Below are positions 46,722 through 55,336 of a DNA stretch of 64,000 bases, piece by piece. The translations under genes and the position numbers were made by a program. How positions within the stretch are numbered: position 1 is the first letter of the stretch; every line of letters begins with the position of its first letter. Below the pieces are notes generated by a model. It saw only the letters and a list, made by a program, of their open reading frames with translations, had not been told where the DNA came from and searched no databases. Source of the DNA: Cytomitobacter sp965233735 (lineage in GTDB: Bacteria; Pseudomonadota; Alphaproteobacteria; CAJXXZ01; 1604HC); the NCBI GenBank assembly GCA_965233735.1, contig OZ247501.1, forward strand, positions 496,001 to 560,000, read 5' to 3'.

Positions 46722-46991
46722 TATAATTGCTGTGCTTATGGTATATAAAAATATGAACTGTTCAACTTAGAATGATATTAACAAGACATGGTGTATAGTT
46801 TTTTAAAGTTTAAATGATCTTGATTTATTATTATCAATAAGATCTATTTATTAAAATTAGAATTATATGATCCTACAATTATATTTAATTATAATGTTTT
46901 TTAGATATAAACAATAAAACTTGATTTAAAACAATCTTGTTAATTTGCAATATCAATGCATTCATGATTATCTCTAAGTAGTTTGCAGTGA

Positions 46992-47651
46992 TTATGATTT
47001 ATCTTGATTATTGTTTTTGAATTCTTGATTTTTAAATTTGGGTTGAGATTGAGGCTCAGATGAAGTTGGATCTATTTTTCTAGATACTATAATGTTCCAA
47101 CGTCTTTCCATTCTAATAATGAAGAAAGGAAGTTTTTTGTTAGCCATTACTTGTAATATATTAGATGATTTTCCAGCCATAGATCTGAATTCCATTTGAC
47201 TTGATGGAAGAAAGGCCTCAACTCCCCAAGGCAAAAGAGTGACCATAAATCCTCCTCGTACCTTTTTTGTAATTGTACCTTCAATTAATTGCTTTGTTTG
47301 GAAAACTTCTTCTAATTCTTTCCATGACCTAATTCTGTTTACTTGAGAGTGACTAACAATTAGAGATCCATTTTGGTCTTCATGTTTTTCAATCCATACT
47401 TCAACAGAGTCTCCAATTTCAGGAACTCTTCCAAATCCATTAATTTTAAATTCATTAATAGGGATTTTTCCTTCTGATTTGATTCCTATGTTAACCCATA
47501 CATAATCTTTAGTAATACTACTTACTGTTGATTCAATTATGCTTTTTTCTTTAGGCATAGAAGATGAGTCTAGAACTTTATCCATTTTTACAATGTGTTC
47601 TTGGTCAATATCTACAGGTATATCGTAATTACGTTGTTTTAAACGGTGCAT
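46992..47651 (-). CDS. rpsA: Ribosomal protein S1, reduced to two S1 domains
   Basis: A 219-residue protein. It matches the N-terminal part of alphaproteobacterial S1: domain 1 DYVWVNIGIKSEGKIPINEF and VGDSVEVWIEKHED-like IGDSVEVWIEKHED, the linker SWKELEEVF, domain 2 IEGTITKKVRGGFMVTL, EAFLPSSQMEFR and RWNIIVSRK. The usual protein has 4-6 domains and over 500 residues; here it ends with a short QN-rich tail and no further S1 domain follows. The two N-terminal domains bind the ribosome (through S2), while the missing ones bind mRNA. ATG 47651 sits 6 nt after TACAAT. Confidence 0.85.
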   Translation of the reverse strand: MHRLKQRNYDIPVDIDQEHIVKMDKVLDSSSMPKEKSIIESTVSSITKDYVWVNIGIKSEGKIPINEFKINGFGRVPEIGDSVEVWIEKHEDQNGSLIVSHSQVNRIRSWKELEEVFQTKQLIEGTITKKVRGGFMVTLLPWGVEAFLPSSQMEFRSMAGKSSNILQVMANKKLPFFIIRMERRWNIIVSRKIDPTSSEPQSQPKFKNQEFKNNNQDKS

Positions 47652-47657
47652 GGAAAA

Positions 47658-47686
47658 ATTGTATGTCAATCTTATGTTGTAATCAA
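47658..47686 (-). promoter_or_regulatory. Promoter of the short rpsA gene, leaderless geometry
   Basis: Minus strand TTGATT (47686-47681), 17-nt spacer, TACAAT (47663-47658), ending 6 nt before the ATG at 47651. Confidence 0.5.
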
Positions 47687-47742
47687 GTGTATTGCCAAAG
47701 ATTGTTAGATATAATATAAATTGTAAGTTAGTGAGGAGTTTT

Positions 47743-49257
47743 ATGAATCAAATCATAGAGACTAATATTTTCTCCAAATATGCGCAGAAAATAATTAAGC
47801 TGTTTTTCCCAATTGAAAAACATGAAATCAAAAAATATTTACCTACTTCAATGATGATGTTTATTATTTTATTTAATTATAACATCGTTAGGACATTTAA
47901 AGATGCCTTGATTGTTGTCGATCAATCTGCTGGAGCCGAGGTTTTGAACGCTTTGAAAACATTCGTTGTTTTACCTGTTTCTATATTATTTGTTATTTGG
48001 TATAGCAAAATTTCCAATATGTTTAGCAAAACTAATGTGTTTTATGTTCTTGTTGCTCCTTTTATTATATTTAATATTGTATTCACTTATTTCTTATATC
48101 CGAATGTAGAGTTTTTGCATCCAGCAATAGAAACAGTTCAGAGCCTTAAAAATACATATCCAATGATTAATTGGGTATTTCCTATTTATGGGTTATGGAC
48201 TTATTCTTTATATTACACTTTTGCTGAAATGTGGGGAACTGTAGCTATGACATTGCTATTTTGGCAATTTGCAAATAGGACTACAAGTGTTCAAGAATCA
48301 AAGAGATTTTATCCATCTTTTGGATTAGTTGGAAATATTGGATTCACATTGTCATCTTATATAACAGGAAAAACAATGAAAAGTAGCGTTCCATTTGCTG
48401 ATAAATTTCATTCAATAATGAATGTAGTTATTTTATTGACTGTTATTTTAGTTGGAATTTACTGGTGGATCAACAAGTATGTATTGGCTGATCAAGAAGT
48501 ATGCAGTCCAAAAAAGAAAAAAAATAAAATCAAGATGTCATTGGTTGAGAGTTTTAAAATTATATTCTCTTCTAGATATTTGGGTTGCATAATGCTTTTG
48601 ATTTTTTGTTATAACTCAATGATTAACCTTGTTGAAGTTACTTGGAAGAATCAAATTAGATCTTATACAATGGGATCTAGATCTGATTATGTTGCTATAG
48701 TTTCTAAAACTAATATGTTTACAGGATCTGTTTCTATTGTATTGTTTGCTACTGCAAATATTTTATTGCAAAGATTTAAATGGGCAGTTTCTGCTTCTAT
48801 AACACCTGTGATAATGGTATCAACTTCTGTGTTGTTTTTCTTATTTACTGTGTTTCCTAAGTTTGCAATGCCTTTGACTGCAATGTTTGCAACAACACCA
48901 TTGTTTTTAGCTGTTATAATGGGAGCTATTCAAAACATTGCAAGTAAAAGTACTAAATATTCTTTATTTGACCCAACTAAAGAAATGACATACATTCCTC
49001 TTGATGATGAATTGAAAAACAAAGGAAAGGCTGCTGTTGATATTGCTGGTAGTAGAATTTCTAAATCCTTTGGAGGGGCTACTCAAATGATATTGCTAGT
49101 TGTGTTATTTCCTGGTGGAGGAACTCAGTTAGACATTGCTCCTTATTTAATGGGGATAATCATTGCAATTGGTGCTCTATGGTTCATATCTATCAAGATG
49201 CTTGCCAAAGAATATGGTAATGCTGTAGAAAAAATGGAATGTTCTTCTGAAAAGTAA
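47743..49257 (+). CDS. tlc: ATP/ADP translocase (NTT family), copy 2
   Basis: A 504-residue nucleotide carrier and paralogue of copy 1. Marks include VRTFKDALIVVDQSAGAEVL, NALKTFVVLPVSILFVIWYS, YGLWTYSLYYTFAEMWGTV, FDPTKEMTYIPLDDELKNKG and KAAVDIAGSRISKSFGG, with about 12 membrane segments. The ATG at 47743 has GAGGAG at good spacing; an ATG 51 nt upstream lies in the divergent promoter region. Two differing NTT copies often have different substrates (ATP/ADP exchange versus other nucleotides), but that is inference. Confidence 0.94.
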   Translation: MNQIIETNIFSKYAQKIIKLFFPIEKHEIKKYLPTSMMMFIILFNYNIVRTFKDALIVVDQSAGAEVLNALKTFVVLPVSILFVIWYSKISNMFSKTNVFYVLVAPFIIFNIVFTYFLYPNVEFLHPAIETVQSLKNTYPMINWVFPIYGLWTYSLYYTFAEMWGTVAMTLLFWQFANRTTSVQESKRFYPSFGLVGNIGFTLSSYITGKTMKSSVPFADKFHSIMNVVILLTVILVGIYWWINKYVLADQEVCSPKKKKNKIKMSLVESFKIIFSSRYLGCIMLLIFCYNSMINLVEVTWKNQIRSYTMGSRSDYVAIVSKTNMFTGSVSIVLFATANILLQRFKWAVSASITPVIMVSTSVLFFLFTVFPKFAMPLTAMFATTPLFLAVIMGAIQNIASKSTKYSLFDPTKEMTYIPLDDELKNKGKAAVDIAGSRISKSFGGATQMILLVVLFPGGGTQLDIAPYLMGIIIAIGALWFISIKMLAKEYGNAVEKMECSSEK

Positions 49258-49285
49258 AATTTTCATTTTAAAATCATAATTTAAT

Positions 49286-49733
49286 TTTTATTCTTAGCTT
49301 TTATTCTTAGCTTTTATTCTTAGCTTTTATTCTTAGCTTTTATTCTTAGCTTTTATTCTTAGCTTTTATTCTTAGCTTTTATTCTTAGCTTTTATTCTTA
49401 GCTTTTATTCTTAGCTTTTATTCTTAGCTTTTATTCTTAGCTTTTATTCTTAGCTTTTATTCTTAGCTTTTATTCTTAGCTTTTATTCTTAGCTTTTATT
49501 CTTAGCTTTTATTCTTAGCTTTTATTCTTAGCTTTTATTCTTAGCTTTTATTCTTAGCTTTTATTCTTAGCTTTTATTCTTAGCTTTTATTCTTAGCTTT
49601 TATTCTTAGCTTTTATTCTTAGCTTTTATTCTTAGCTTTTATTCTTAGCTTTTATTCTTAGCTTTTATTCTTAGCTTTTATTCTTAGCTTTTATTCTTAG
49701 CTTTTATTCTTAGCTTTTATTCTTAGCTTTTAT
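49286..49733. repeat. 13-bp microsatellite-like array, 34 perfect copies
   Basis: The unit TTTTATTCTTAGC is repeated 34 times without a visible change from 49286 to 49727 (442 bp), plus a partial unit TTTTAT to 49733. It fills the gap between the convergent genes tlc copy 2 and mltG. It runs 24 nt into the mltG coding region, whose last codons and stop are made of the repeat. The unit is not a multiple of three. Confidence 0.97.
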
Positions 49734-50696
49734 ATGGGCATCAAAAGTTTCAGATATGAACAATTGATTGTTTTTATAAATAAAGAAAATTTCACTGCTT
49801 GAAGTTGGATTTAATGATGCTATTAATGAATTATAGCTTGGGTTTGTTATAGGAGATGGAGGCAATCCTCGGTGAATATAAGTATTAAATTCTGAAGGAA
49901 TTTTTAGGTGCTTATAATATGTTTTGTTTAAATTATACATTCCTTTTGTAATAGGAAATAATACAGTCACATCAGATTGTAATCTCATTTTTTTATCTAA
50001 CCTATTTCTAAAAACTGTAGCTATTTTTTTCATCTGTTCTAAATTTCCGCCTTCTTTTTCTACTATTGATGCCAAAATTATCCAATCTTTTTTTGATTGA
50101 CAATACTTTTTACCTATAGAATTCCATGTTTTGCTAATTAGTATTTCAAAGTCCTCTTTCATTTTATTGATTATTTTTTCTCTTTTACTTCCTCTTGTAT
50201 ATAAATAAGTTCCTGGAGATAAAGTTCCTTCTTTTAGAAGATTTATTTCTCCTACTAAATATTTGTTAGAGTTTATTAAGACTGTTATTTGCGCAGAAGA
50301 TAGACCTTCAGGGATAGTAATTTTTCTCATATAAAATTTTCTTTGATACATGTTTTTAATATGTTGGTAGTTATTTTTACCGTAATATTCTCCGCTATCA
50401 GTTTGAATTAAATATGAAATAATAGTCATCAATTGAGAAGTGATATTTTTCTGTAATTTTGATATATCATTTGTATTTTTATAAAAAGTATTCAATCTAT
50501 CTTTGAATGATGAGTTTTGAATATATATAATATTGTTTTTTGTTTTTTTTTGTAAAATATATATTGAAAACAAGAAGGGAATGACCAAAAATAAAAAAAG
50601 AAATTTTCTTATTTTATTCTCAATGTTAAGCGTATTCTTAGTAGTATAAAATATGAATAACAAAATAATAATACATATTGCATAAACAATAACCAT
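49710..50696 (-). CDS. mltG: Endolytic murein transglycosylase MltG (YceG)
   Basis: Cuts nascent peptidoglycan strands. The 328 residues have two hydrophobic N-terminal segments (VIVYAICIIILLFIFYT and FLFLFLVIPFLFSIYI; one is usual). They continue with YceG marks: ITIPEGLSSAQI, the catalytic Glu in ILASIVEKEGG, MRLQSDVTVLF, FNTYIHRGLPPSPITNPSY, ASLNPTSS and FISETFDAH. The C-terminal residues AKNKS and the stop are encoded by the 13-bp array, so the original 3' end has been replaced. Confidence 0.9.
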   Translation of the reverse strand: MVIVYAICIIILLFIFYTTKNTLNIENKIRKFLFLFLVIPFLFSIYILQKKTKNNIIYIQNSSFKDRLNTFYKNTNDISKLQKNITSQLMTIISYLIQTDSGEYYGKNNYQHIKNMYQRKFYMRKITIPEGLSSAQITVLINSNKYLVGEINLLKEGTLSPGTYLYTRGSKREKIINKMKEDFEILISKTWNSIGKKYCQSKKDWIILASIVEKEGGNLEQMKKIATVFRNRLDKKMRLQSDVTVLFPITKGMYNLNKTYYKHLKIPSEFNTYIHRGLPPSPITNPSYNSLIASLNPTSSSEIFFIYKNNQLFISETFDAHIKAKNKS

Positions 50697-50739
50697 TATA
50701 TAAAAGTTACATTATTAATATAAAATTTCAATTAGAATT

Positions 50740-51387
50740 TTATATCCTAATCAAAGCAGCAAGAGAAAGTTGGCCGGCGCCTTTTTTATTAAACACTAAT
50801 CTATCTTTTATGGAATTTTTTCCTTGTCTGAATAAATTAAACTGACCTGGATGCATGTATCTTAATTCAACTATCATAATTCCTAATCTAACTTGTGGTC
50901 CAATTCCAATCATAGGAATCCATTGCCATTCTTTTATTTCTGTTTGATCAGCTGTATTTTGTGCTCGCATGTATTGTCCATGAGGTCCAAAAAACAATAA
51001 CAATCTAAATAGAGAAAAGTTTAATCCTACAGTTCCATATGTTCCTAAGGTCCATGAATTTGCAGTAATTTTATAGTCATAGTTTTCATTTGAAGTTTTA
51101 ACATAGTCTTTTGATCTAAAAGACTTTCCTGCATCTATGCAAAATCCCATAGAAAACAAGCCTAATCCGAAAAAAGTTTCAAGTGATGCTCCAAAACAGC
51201 TTCTGCTAGAAAACTTTCCCTTGTTTCTTTCTTGTTGGATTATATCCTTAATGTCTGAAGGGCTTTTTGGCAATTTCCCCTTAAGGGTATTTGTGCTCAT
51301 ATCAATGCCTGATCTAAACCCCATATATGTAGCTGAGTTTGTATATATTGTTGCAATGCATGATAAAATGAGTAAGGTTCTTTTCAT
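50740..51387 (-). CDS. Predicted outer-membrane beta-barrel-like protein
   Basis: A 215-residue protein with a signal peptide (MKRTLLILSCIATIYTNSA) and alternating hydrophobic strands separated by polar turns (TYGTVGLNFSLFRLLLFFG, IGIGPQVRLGIMIVELRY, GAGQLSLAALIRI), as in small outer-membrane barrels. The C-terminus ends in Ile rather than the usual Phe. No family is recognised. Its promoter is the same leaderless type as that of the gene at 30519. Confidence 0.55.
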   Translation of the reverse strand: MKRTLLILSCIATIYTNSATYMGFRSGIDMSTNTLKGKLPKSPSDIKDIIQQERNKGKFSSRSCFGASLETFFGLGLFSMGFCIDAGKSFRSKDYVKTSNENYDYKITANSWTLGTYGTVGLNFSLFRLLLFFGPHGQYMRAQNTADQTEIKEWQWIPMIGIGPQVRLGIMIVELRYMHPGQFNLFRQGKNSIKDRLVFNKKGAGQLSLAALIRI

Positions 51388-51393
51388 AAATAT

Positions 51394-51423
51394 ATTTTAT
51401 ATCTTAATATATAGTGATTGCAA
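51394..51423 (-). promoter_or_regulatory. Promoter of the outer-membrane-like gene, leaderless geometry
   Basis: Minus strand TTGCAA (51423-51418), 18-nt spacer, TAAAAT (51399-51394), ending 6 nt before the ATG at 51387. The -35 and spacing are the same as at 30526-30555. Confidence 0.5.
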
Positions 51424-51457
51424 TGTTTTTGTATAGCAAGTAAAATAATGTAATTAT

Positions 51458-52276
51458 ATGTTTGGCTTTTCTAAAGTAGTATGTAAAGGAATCCAAGAGG
51501 ATTTATTTTATAATTTTGATGTTTTTTGTAATGATAATAATACAAAGTATTCCATTGTGTTTGCTCATGACATTTTGGGAAATCATAATGATTTTAAATT
51601 TCTTATAAATGCGTTGAAAGATCATTCTTTGGTTTCTGTAGATTTGCCAGGTCATAATGAGAGCTCAAAACTGAATAATTACTCGTATAAAGGATATATA
51701 CAAAATTGTTTGAATGTTTTTGGAATTGGAAGATCAGAAAAAGTAATTTGGATTGGGCATGGCTTAGGTGGAATTTTAGGAGCAGAATTAGCTTCATATA
51801 AAAACAGTCCTATTTTTGGTTTAATTGCTTTTGATGTATCAAAATTCATGAATAAAGGTATATGCTCTATAGATTTAGAATATTCTCATAATACATTAAA
51901 TAGCGCCAAAGAAGAATTTGAAAAAAAGCATGGTAAATTTGCAAGCGATGATGTTATGTATGAATTTATAATTAATAGATATAAAGTTATGGATAGTAAA
52001 TTTGTGCATAATTATGATTTTAATTTGATAACTAAAATGAACCAATTTCTTGATATCAATGTAAACGATGTATTAAATAACATTAAATGCAACTCTTTGA
52101 TTATTGATAATTGCAAAACATTAAATTCAACAAATAAAAATGTTGAATATAAATTAGAAGATTTTAAATTTATATATAAAGATGATGATATTAATTTGAT
52201 TGTTAATTGGGTTGAAAATTTATTAAATAATTCTGAACTGTTTTTAAATTCTTATAAAATAAATAATGTCAAATAA
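51458..52276 (+). CDS. Alpha/beta hydrolase-fold protein lacking the nucleophile serine (second)
   Basis: A 272-residue protein. FAHDILGNHNDF, SLVSVDLPGHNESS and the elbow region VIWIGHGLGGILGAELA follow the esterase pattern in which GHSLGG is expected. The Ser is Gly (GGC) here. The C-terminal half is helical and ends in a weakly conserved region without a clear catalytic His. It overlaps recJ by 11 nt and may be its translational partner. It is either an inactive relative or a protein with a changed role. Confidence 0.68.
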   Translation: MFGFSKVVCKGIQEDLFYNFDVFCNDNNTKYSIVFAHDILGNHNDFKFLINALKDHSLVSVDLPGHNESSKLNNYSYKGYIQNCLNVFGIGRSEKVIWIGHGLGGILGAELASYKNSPIFGLIAFDVSKFMNKGICSIDLEYSHNTLNSAKEEFEKKHGKFASDDVMYEFIINRYKVMDSKFVHNYDFNLITKMNQFLDINVNDVLNNIKCNSLIIDNCKTLNSTNKNVEYKLEDFKFIYKDDDINLIVNWVENLLNNSELFLNSYKINNVK

Positions 52277-53936
52277 TATTTCATTCAAGGGCAATGTCTG
52301 GAAAACAACAAATATAATAGATGCTTCTTTAATAAATAAATTAGTTGAATCATATCAGATTTCATATTTGGAAGCTGTATTTTTATGCAATAGAATTTTA
52401 TGTGATGATAGTGGAAATATAGATGAATTTTTAAACTGTAGAATATCTAGTTATATTAATAATGATAATTTAGTGGATTTAAAAAAAACAATTGATAGAA
52501 TAAAAATAGCTATTCAAAACAAAGAAAAAATAGCTATTTTAGGAGATTATGATGTTGATGGAATAACATCTACTTCAATGTTTGTAAAATTATTTCAAGC
52601 GTATGATATAGATTATGTGTGTAAAATTCCTAACAGATCAGATGGTTATGGTCATAATAAAAAAACAGTAAGTAATTTAAGCGCATCATTAGTGTTAATG
52701 CTAGATTGTGGAAGTAGCTCAGAAGATGAATTTGAAAATTTGGGAAAAGATATATGCATCATAGATCATCATCAAACAAGCAAAAACCCGTCAGTTTTTA
52801 GCTTTGTTAATCCATATAGGAATGATGTTGACCCTAGAGGGCAAGAGAATTTTATAGGATTATGTACAGCAGGATTGTGTTTTATTGTGATTTTTCATTT
52901 AATGAAGATTTTAAAGGATAAGAAATTTGATTTTAAATCTTTGTTGGACTTGGTAGCTCTTGGAACTATTGCTGATTGTATGGAGCTTACTAATTTAAAT
53001 AGAGCATATGTTATTTATGGTCTTAAGTTGATTTCATTGCAAAAAAGACTAGGGATGAAGTTTTTATGTGATAATTTATCTTCAGGAAAAATAACAGCTT
53101 CTCAAGCTGCATTTTATATTTGTCCATGTATTAATGCAGCAGGTAGAGTAGCTTCATCAGACATTGCTTTGAAATTAATGTGTACAGAAGATGCAGAAGA
53201 AGCATATAAATTATCTAAAACATTAATTGCTTTAAATGAGCGTAGGAAATTATTAGAGCAAAAATCTATGGATCAAATTATGCCAAGTATTGAGAAAAGT
53301 AATTGTATAATTGTGGAAAATGAGGAATTTCATCCAGGTATTGTGGGTATTTTATCAGGAAGAATAAAAGAAAAATTTAAATGCCCCGCTTTTGTTTTAT
53401 ATAAAAAAGGTGATCTTTGGAAAGGATCTGCTAGATCGGTAAAAAAAATTAATATTGGATCTGTAATTCATAGTTCTGTTTTAAAAGGTTTTGCCATTAG
53501 TGGAGGAGGTCATGCTATGGCTGGTGGAGTCGTTGTTCATGAAAGCAAATATGATGACTGGAAAAAATTTATGAATGATAACATTAAATTTAATGAAGAT
53601 TCTGAAAGTGTATTAGAGGCAGACTGCACTATGACTTTGAAGGCAGTATATTCGAATAGTGTTATGAAAATAAGTCCTTTTGGAATTGGAAACATAGCTC
53701 CTAAAGTTTTGGTAAATCGTATCTGGGTTGAGAGCGCATTAATATATAAGGAGCATGTGAAAATTGTATTTAATGAAAATGGATTTAAATGTAGCATATT
53801 TGCATTTAGGTGGTTTGAGTTATTTGATTTGATTCCTATAAAAGGCTTTGTAGATATAATTGTTAATGTTAATGAGGATAATAAAATATTCATATTAGAT
53901 ATTAGAAAATCTGATAACATCAATATTGATAATTAG
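52266..53936 (+). CDS. recJ: Single-stranded-DNA exonuclease RecJ
   Basis: A 5'-3' exonuclease in recombination and mismatch repair. The 556 residues show the DHH-family motifs GDYDVDGITSTSM, VLMLDCGSS and CIIDHHQTSK, GTIADCMELTN, and the DHHA1 motif SGGGHAMAGG near residue 415. The N- and C-terminal parts fit RecJ in length and order. It is preceded by the serine-less hydrolase gene with an 11-nt overlap. Confidence 0.95.
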   Translation: MSNNISFKGNVWKTTNIIDASLINKLVESYQISYLEAVFLCNRILCDDSGNIDEFLNCRISSYINNDNLVDLKKTIDRIKIAIQNKEKIAILGDYDVDGITSTSMFVKLFQAYDIDYVCKIPNRSDGYGHNKKTVSNLSASLVLMLDCGSSSEDEFENLGKDICIIDHHQTSKNPSVFSFVNPYRNDVDPRGQENFIGLCTAGLCFIVIFHLMKILKDKKFDFKSLLDLVALGTIADCMELTNLNRAYVIYGLKLISLQKRLGMKFLCDNLSSGKITASQAAFYICPCINAAGRVASSDIALKLMCTEDAEEAYKLSKTLIALNERRKLLEQKSMDQIMPSIEKSNCIIVENEEFHPGIVGILSGRIKEKFKCPAFVLYKKGDLWKGSARSVKKINIGSVIHSSVLKGFAISGGGHAMAGGVVVHESKYDDWKKFMNDNIKFNEDSESVLEADCTMTLKAVYSNSVMKISPFGIGNIAPKVLVNRIWVESALIYKEHVKIVFNENGFKCSIFAFRWFELFDLIPIKGFVDIIVNVNEDNKIFILDIRKSDNINIDN

Positions 53937-54004
53937 GTTTATTAATTAAAAAATAATGCAAATTTAAGCTTTATCACATTGTAATACTATGATATTTTTG
54001 ATCG

Positions 54005-55336
54005 ATGTCTATTGTTACTCGTTTTGCTCCATCTCCTACAGGTGATTTACATATTGGAGGAATCAGAACTGCAATATTTAATTGGCTATTTGCAAGAGCA
54101 AATAATGGTAAGTTTTTATTAAGAATTGAAGATACAGATCATGATAGATCAGATAAAGAATATACAAAATCTATAATTGATGGACTTTCATGGTTGAATT
54201 TAAACTGGGATGAAGAAATTGTTCATCAATCAGAAAATATAAGCTGTCATCAAAATATTGCATATCAATTATTAGAATTAGGGTTGGCATATAAATGTTA
54301 CTTAACTTCAGAAGAATTAGAAAAAATAAGAGAAACAAATGACCTTGAGGAATTAAGAAAATATAGAGAAGTAAAAGAAGAGCTTAATCAACCGCATGTT
54401 ATTAGATTTAAAATGCCATTGGATGGGAAATTTGTGTTAAATGATTTAGTGCAAAATAAGATTGTATTAGAATATAAGCAATTAGATGATTTTGTTATTA
54501 TGAGACAAGATGGAAGCCCAACATATTTATTAGCCTGTGTTGTTGATGATTATCATATGAATGTTAATTATATTATTAGGGGAGATGACCATATTACTAA
54601 TGCGTTTAAGCAAATGGCAATATACAATGCATTAGGTTGGCCATTGCCTCAATATGCTCATATTCCATTAATACATAATAGCGAAGGGCAAAAGTTATCA
54701 AAAAGATCTGGTGATGTTGGAATAAATCATTATAAAGACCTTGGCATTCTTCCTGATGCTATGTTTAACTATCTTTTAAGATTAGGTTGGAGTCATGGAG
54801 ATGATGAAGTAATAAGCGTAGATCAAGCAATAGAGTGGTTTGATTTGAAACATGTAGGCAAATCTCCATCTAGACTTGATATTAATAAACTAATAAGCAT
54901 TAACAGCACATATATTAGAAAACATAGCAACCGCGAGATTGAACTAATATTAAAAAATACGGATTTGAATTTGAATAATTCACAATGGGATTCATTAAAA
55001 AAAGCAATTCCTTCTCTAAAAATTCGTTCAAATACTGTTTTAGACCTAAAAAATATGGCTATTGATTTTTTCTCTCAAGATTTGCCTAAGTATTTAGTTG
55101 ATGTGCCAAAAATATCTTCTGAGTTAATAGATTTTCTTCAAAACTGGACTCCAACATCAGAAGAAATTGATTTTAAAAATGATCTGAAAAAACTCAATAT
55201 AAAATTGAAGGACATTGCTCCATTTATCAGATTTGCATTATCTGGTAGAAATATATCTCCTAGTATTTTTGAAATGATTGACTGCTTAGGTGTTGAATTG
55301 TCAAAATATAGATTAGAATACGCTTTGCGAATGTAA
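54005..55336 (+). CDS. gltX: Glutamyl-tRNA synthetase
   Basis: A class I synthetase charging tRNA-Glu. Of 443 residues, RFAPSPTGDLHIGGIRTA holds the HIGH-type motif at 16-19, LLRIEDTDHDRSD follows, and QKLSKRSGDVGI is the KMSKS-type loop. A C-terminal anticodon-binding region is present. Alphaproteobacteria often carry two GltX copies; only this one is in the window. Its stop overlaps the start of the ABC gene by one base. Confidence 0.96.
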   Translation: MSIVTRFAPSPTGDLHIGGIRTAIFNWLFARANNGKFLLRIEDTDHDRSDKEYTKSIIDGLSWLNLNWDEEIVHQSENISCHQNIAYQLLELGLAYKCYLTSEELEKIRETNDLEELRKYREVKEELNQPHVIRFKMPLDGKFVLNDLVQNKIVLEYKQLDDFVIMRQDGSPTYLLACVVDDYHMNVNYIIRGDDHITNAFKQMAIYNALGWPLPQYAHIPLIHNSEGQKLSKRSGDVGINHYKDLGILPDAMFNYLLRLGWSHGDDEVISVDQAIEWFDLKHVGKSPSRLDINKLISINSTYIRKHSNREIELILKNTDLNLNNSQWDSLKKAIPSLKIRSNTVLDLKNMAIDFFSQDLPKYLVDVPKISSELIDFLQNWTPTSEEIDFKNDLKKLNIKLKDIAPFIRFALSGRNISPSIFEMIDCLGVELSKYRLEYALRM

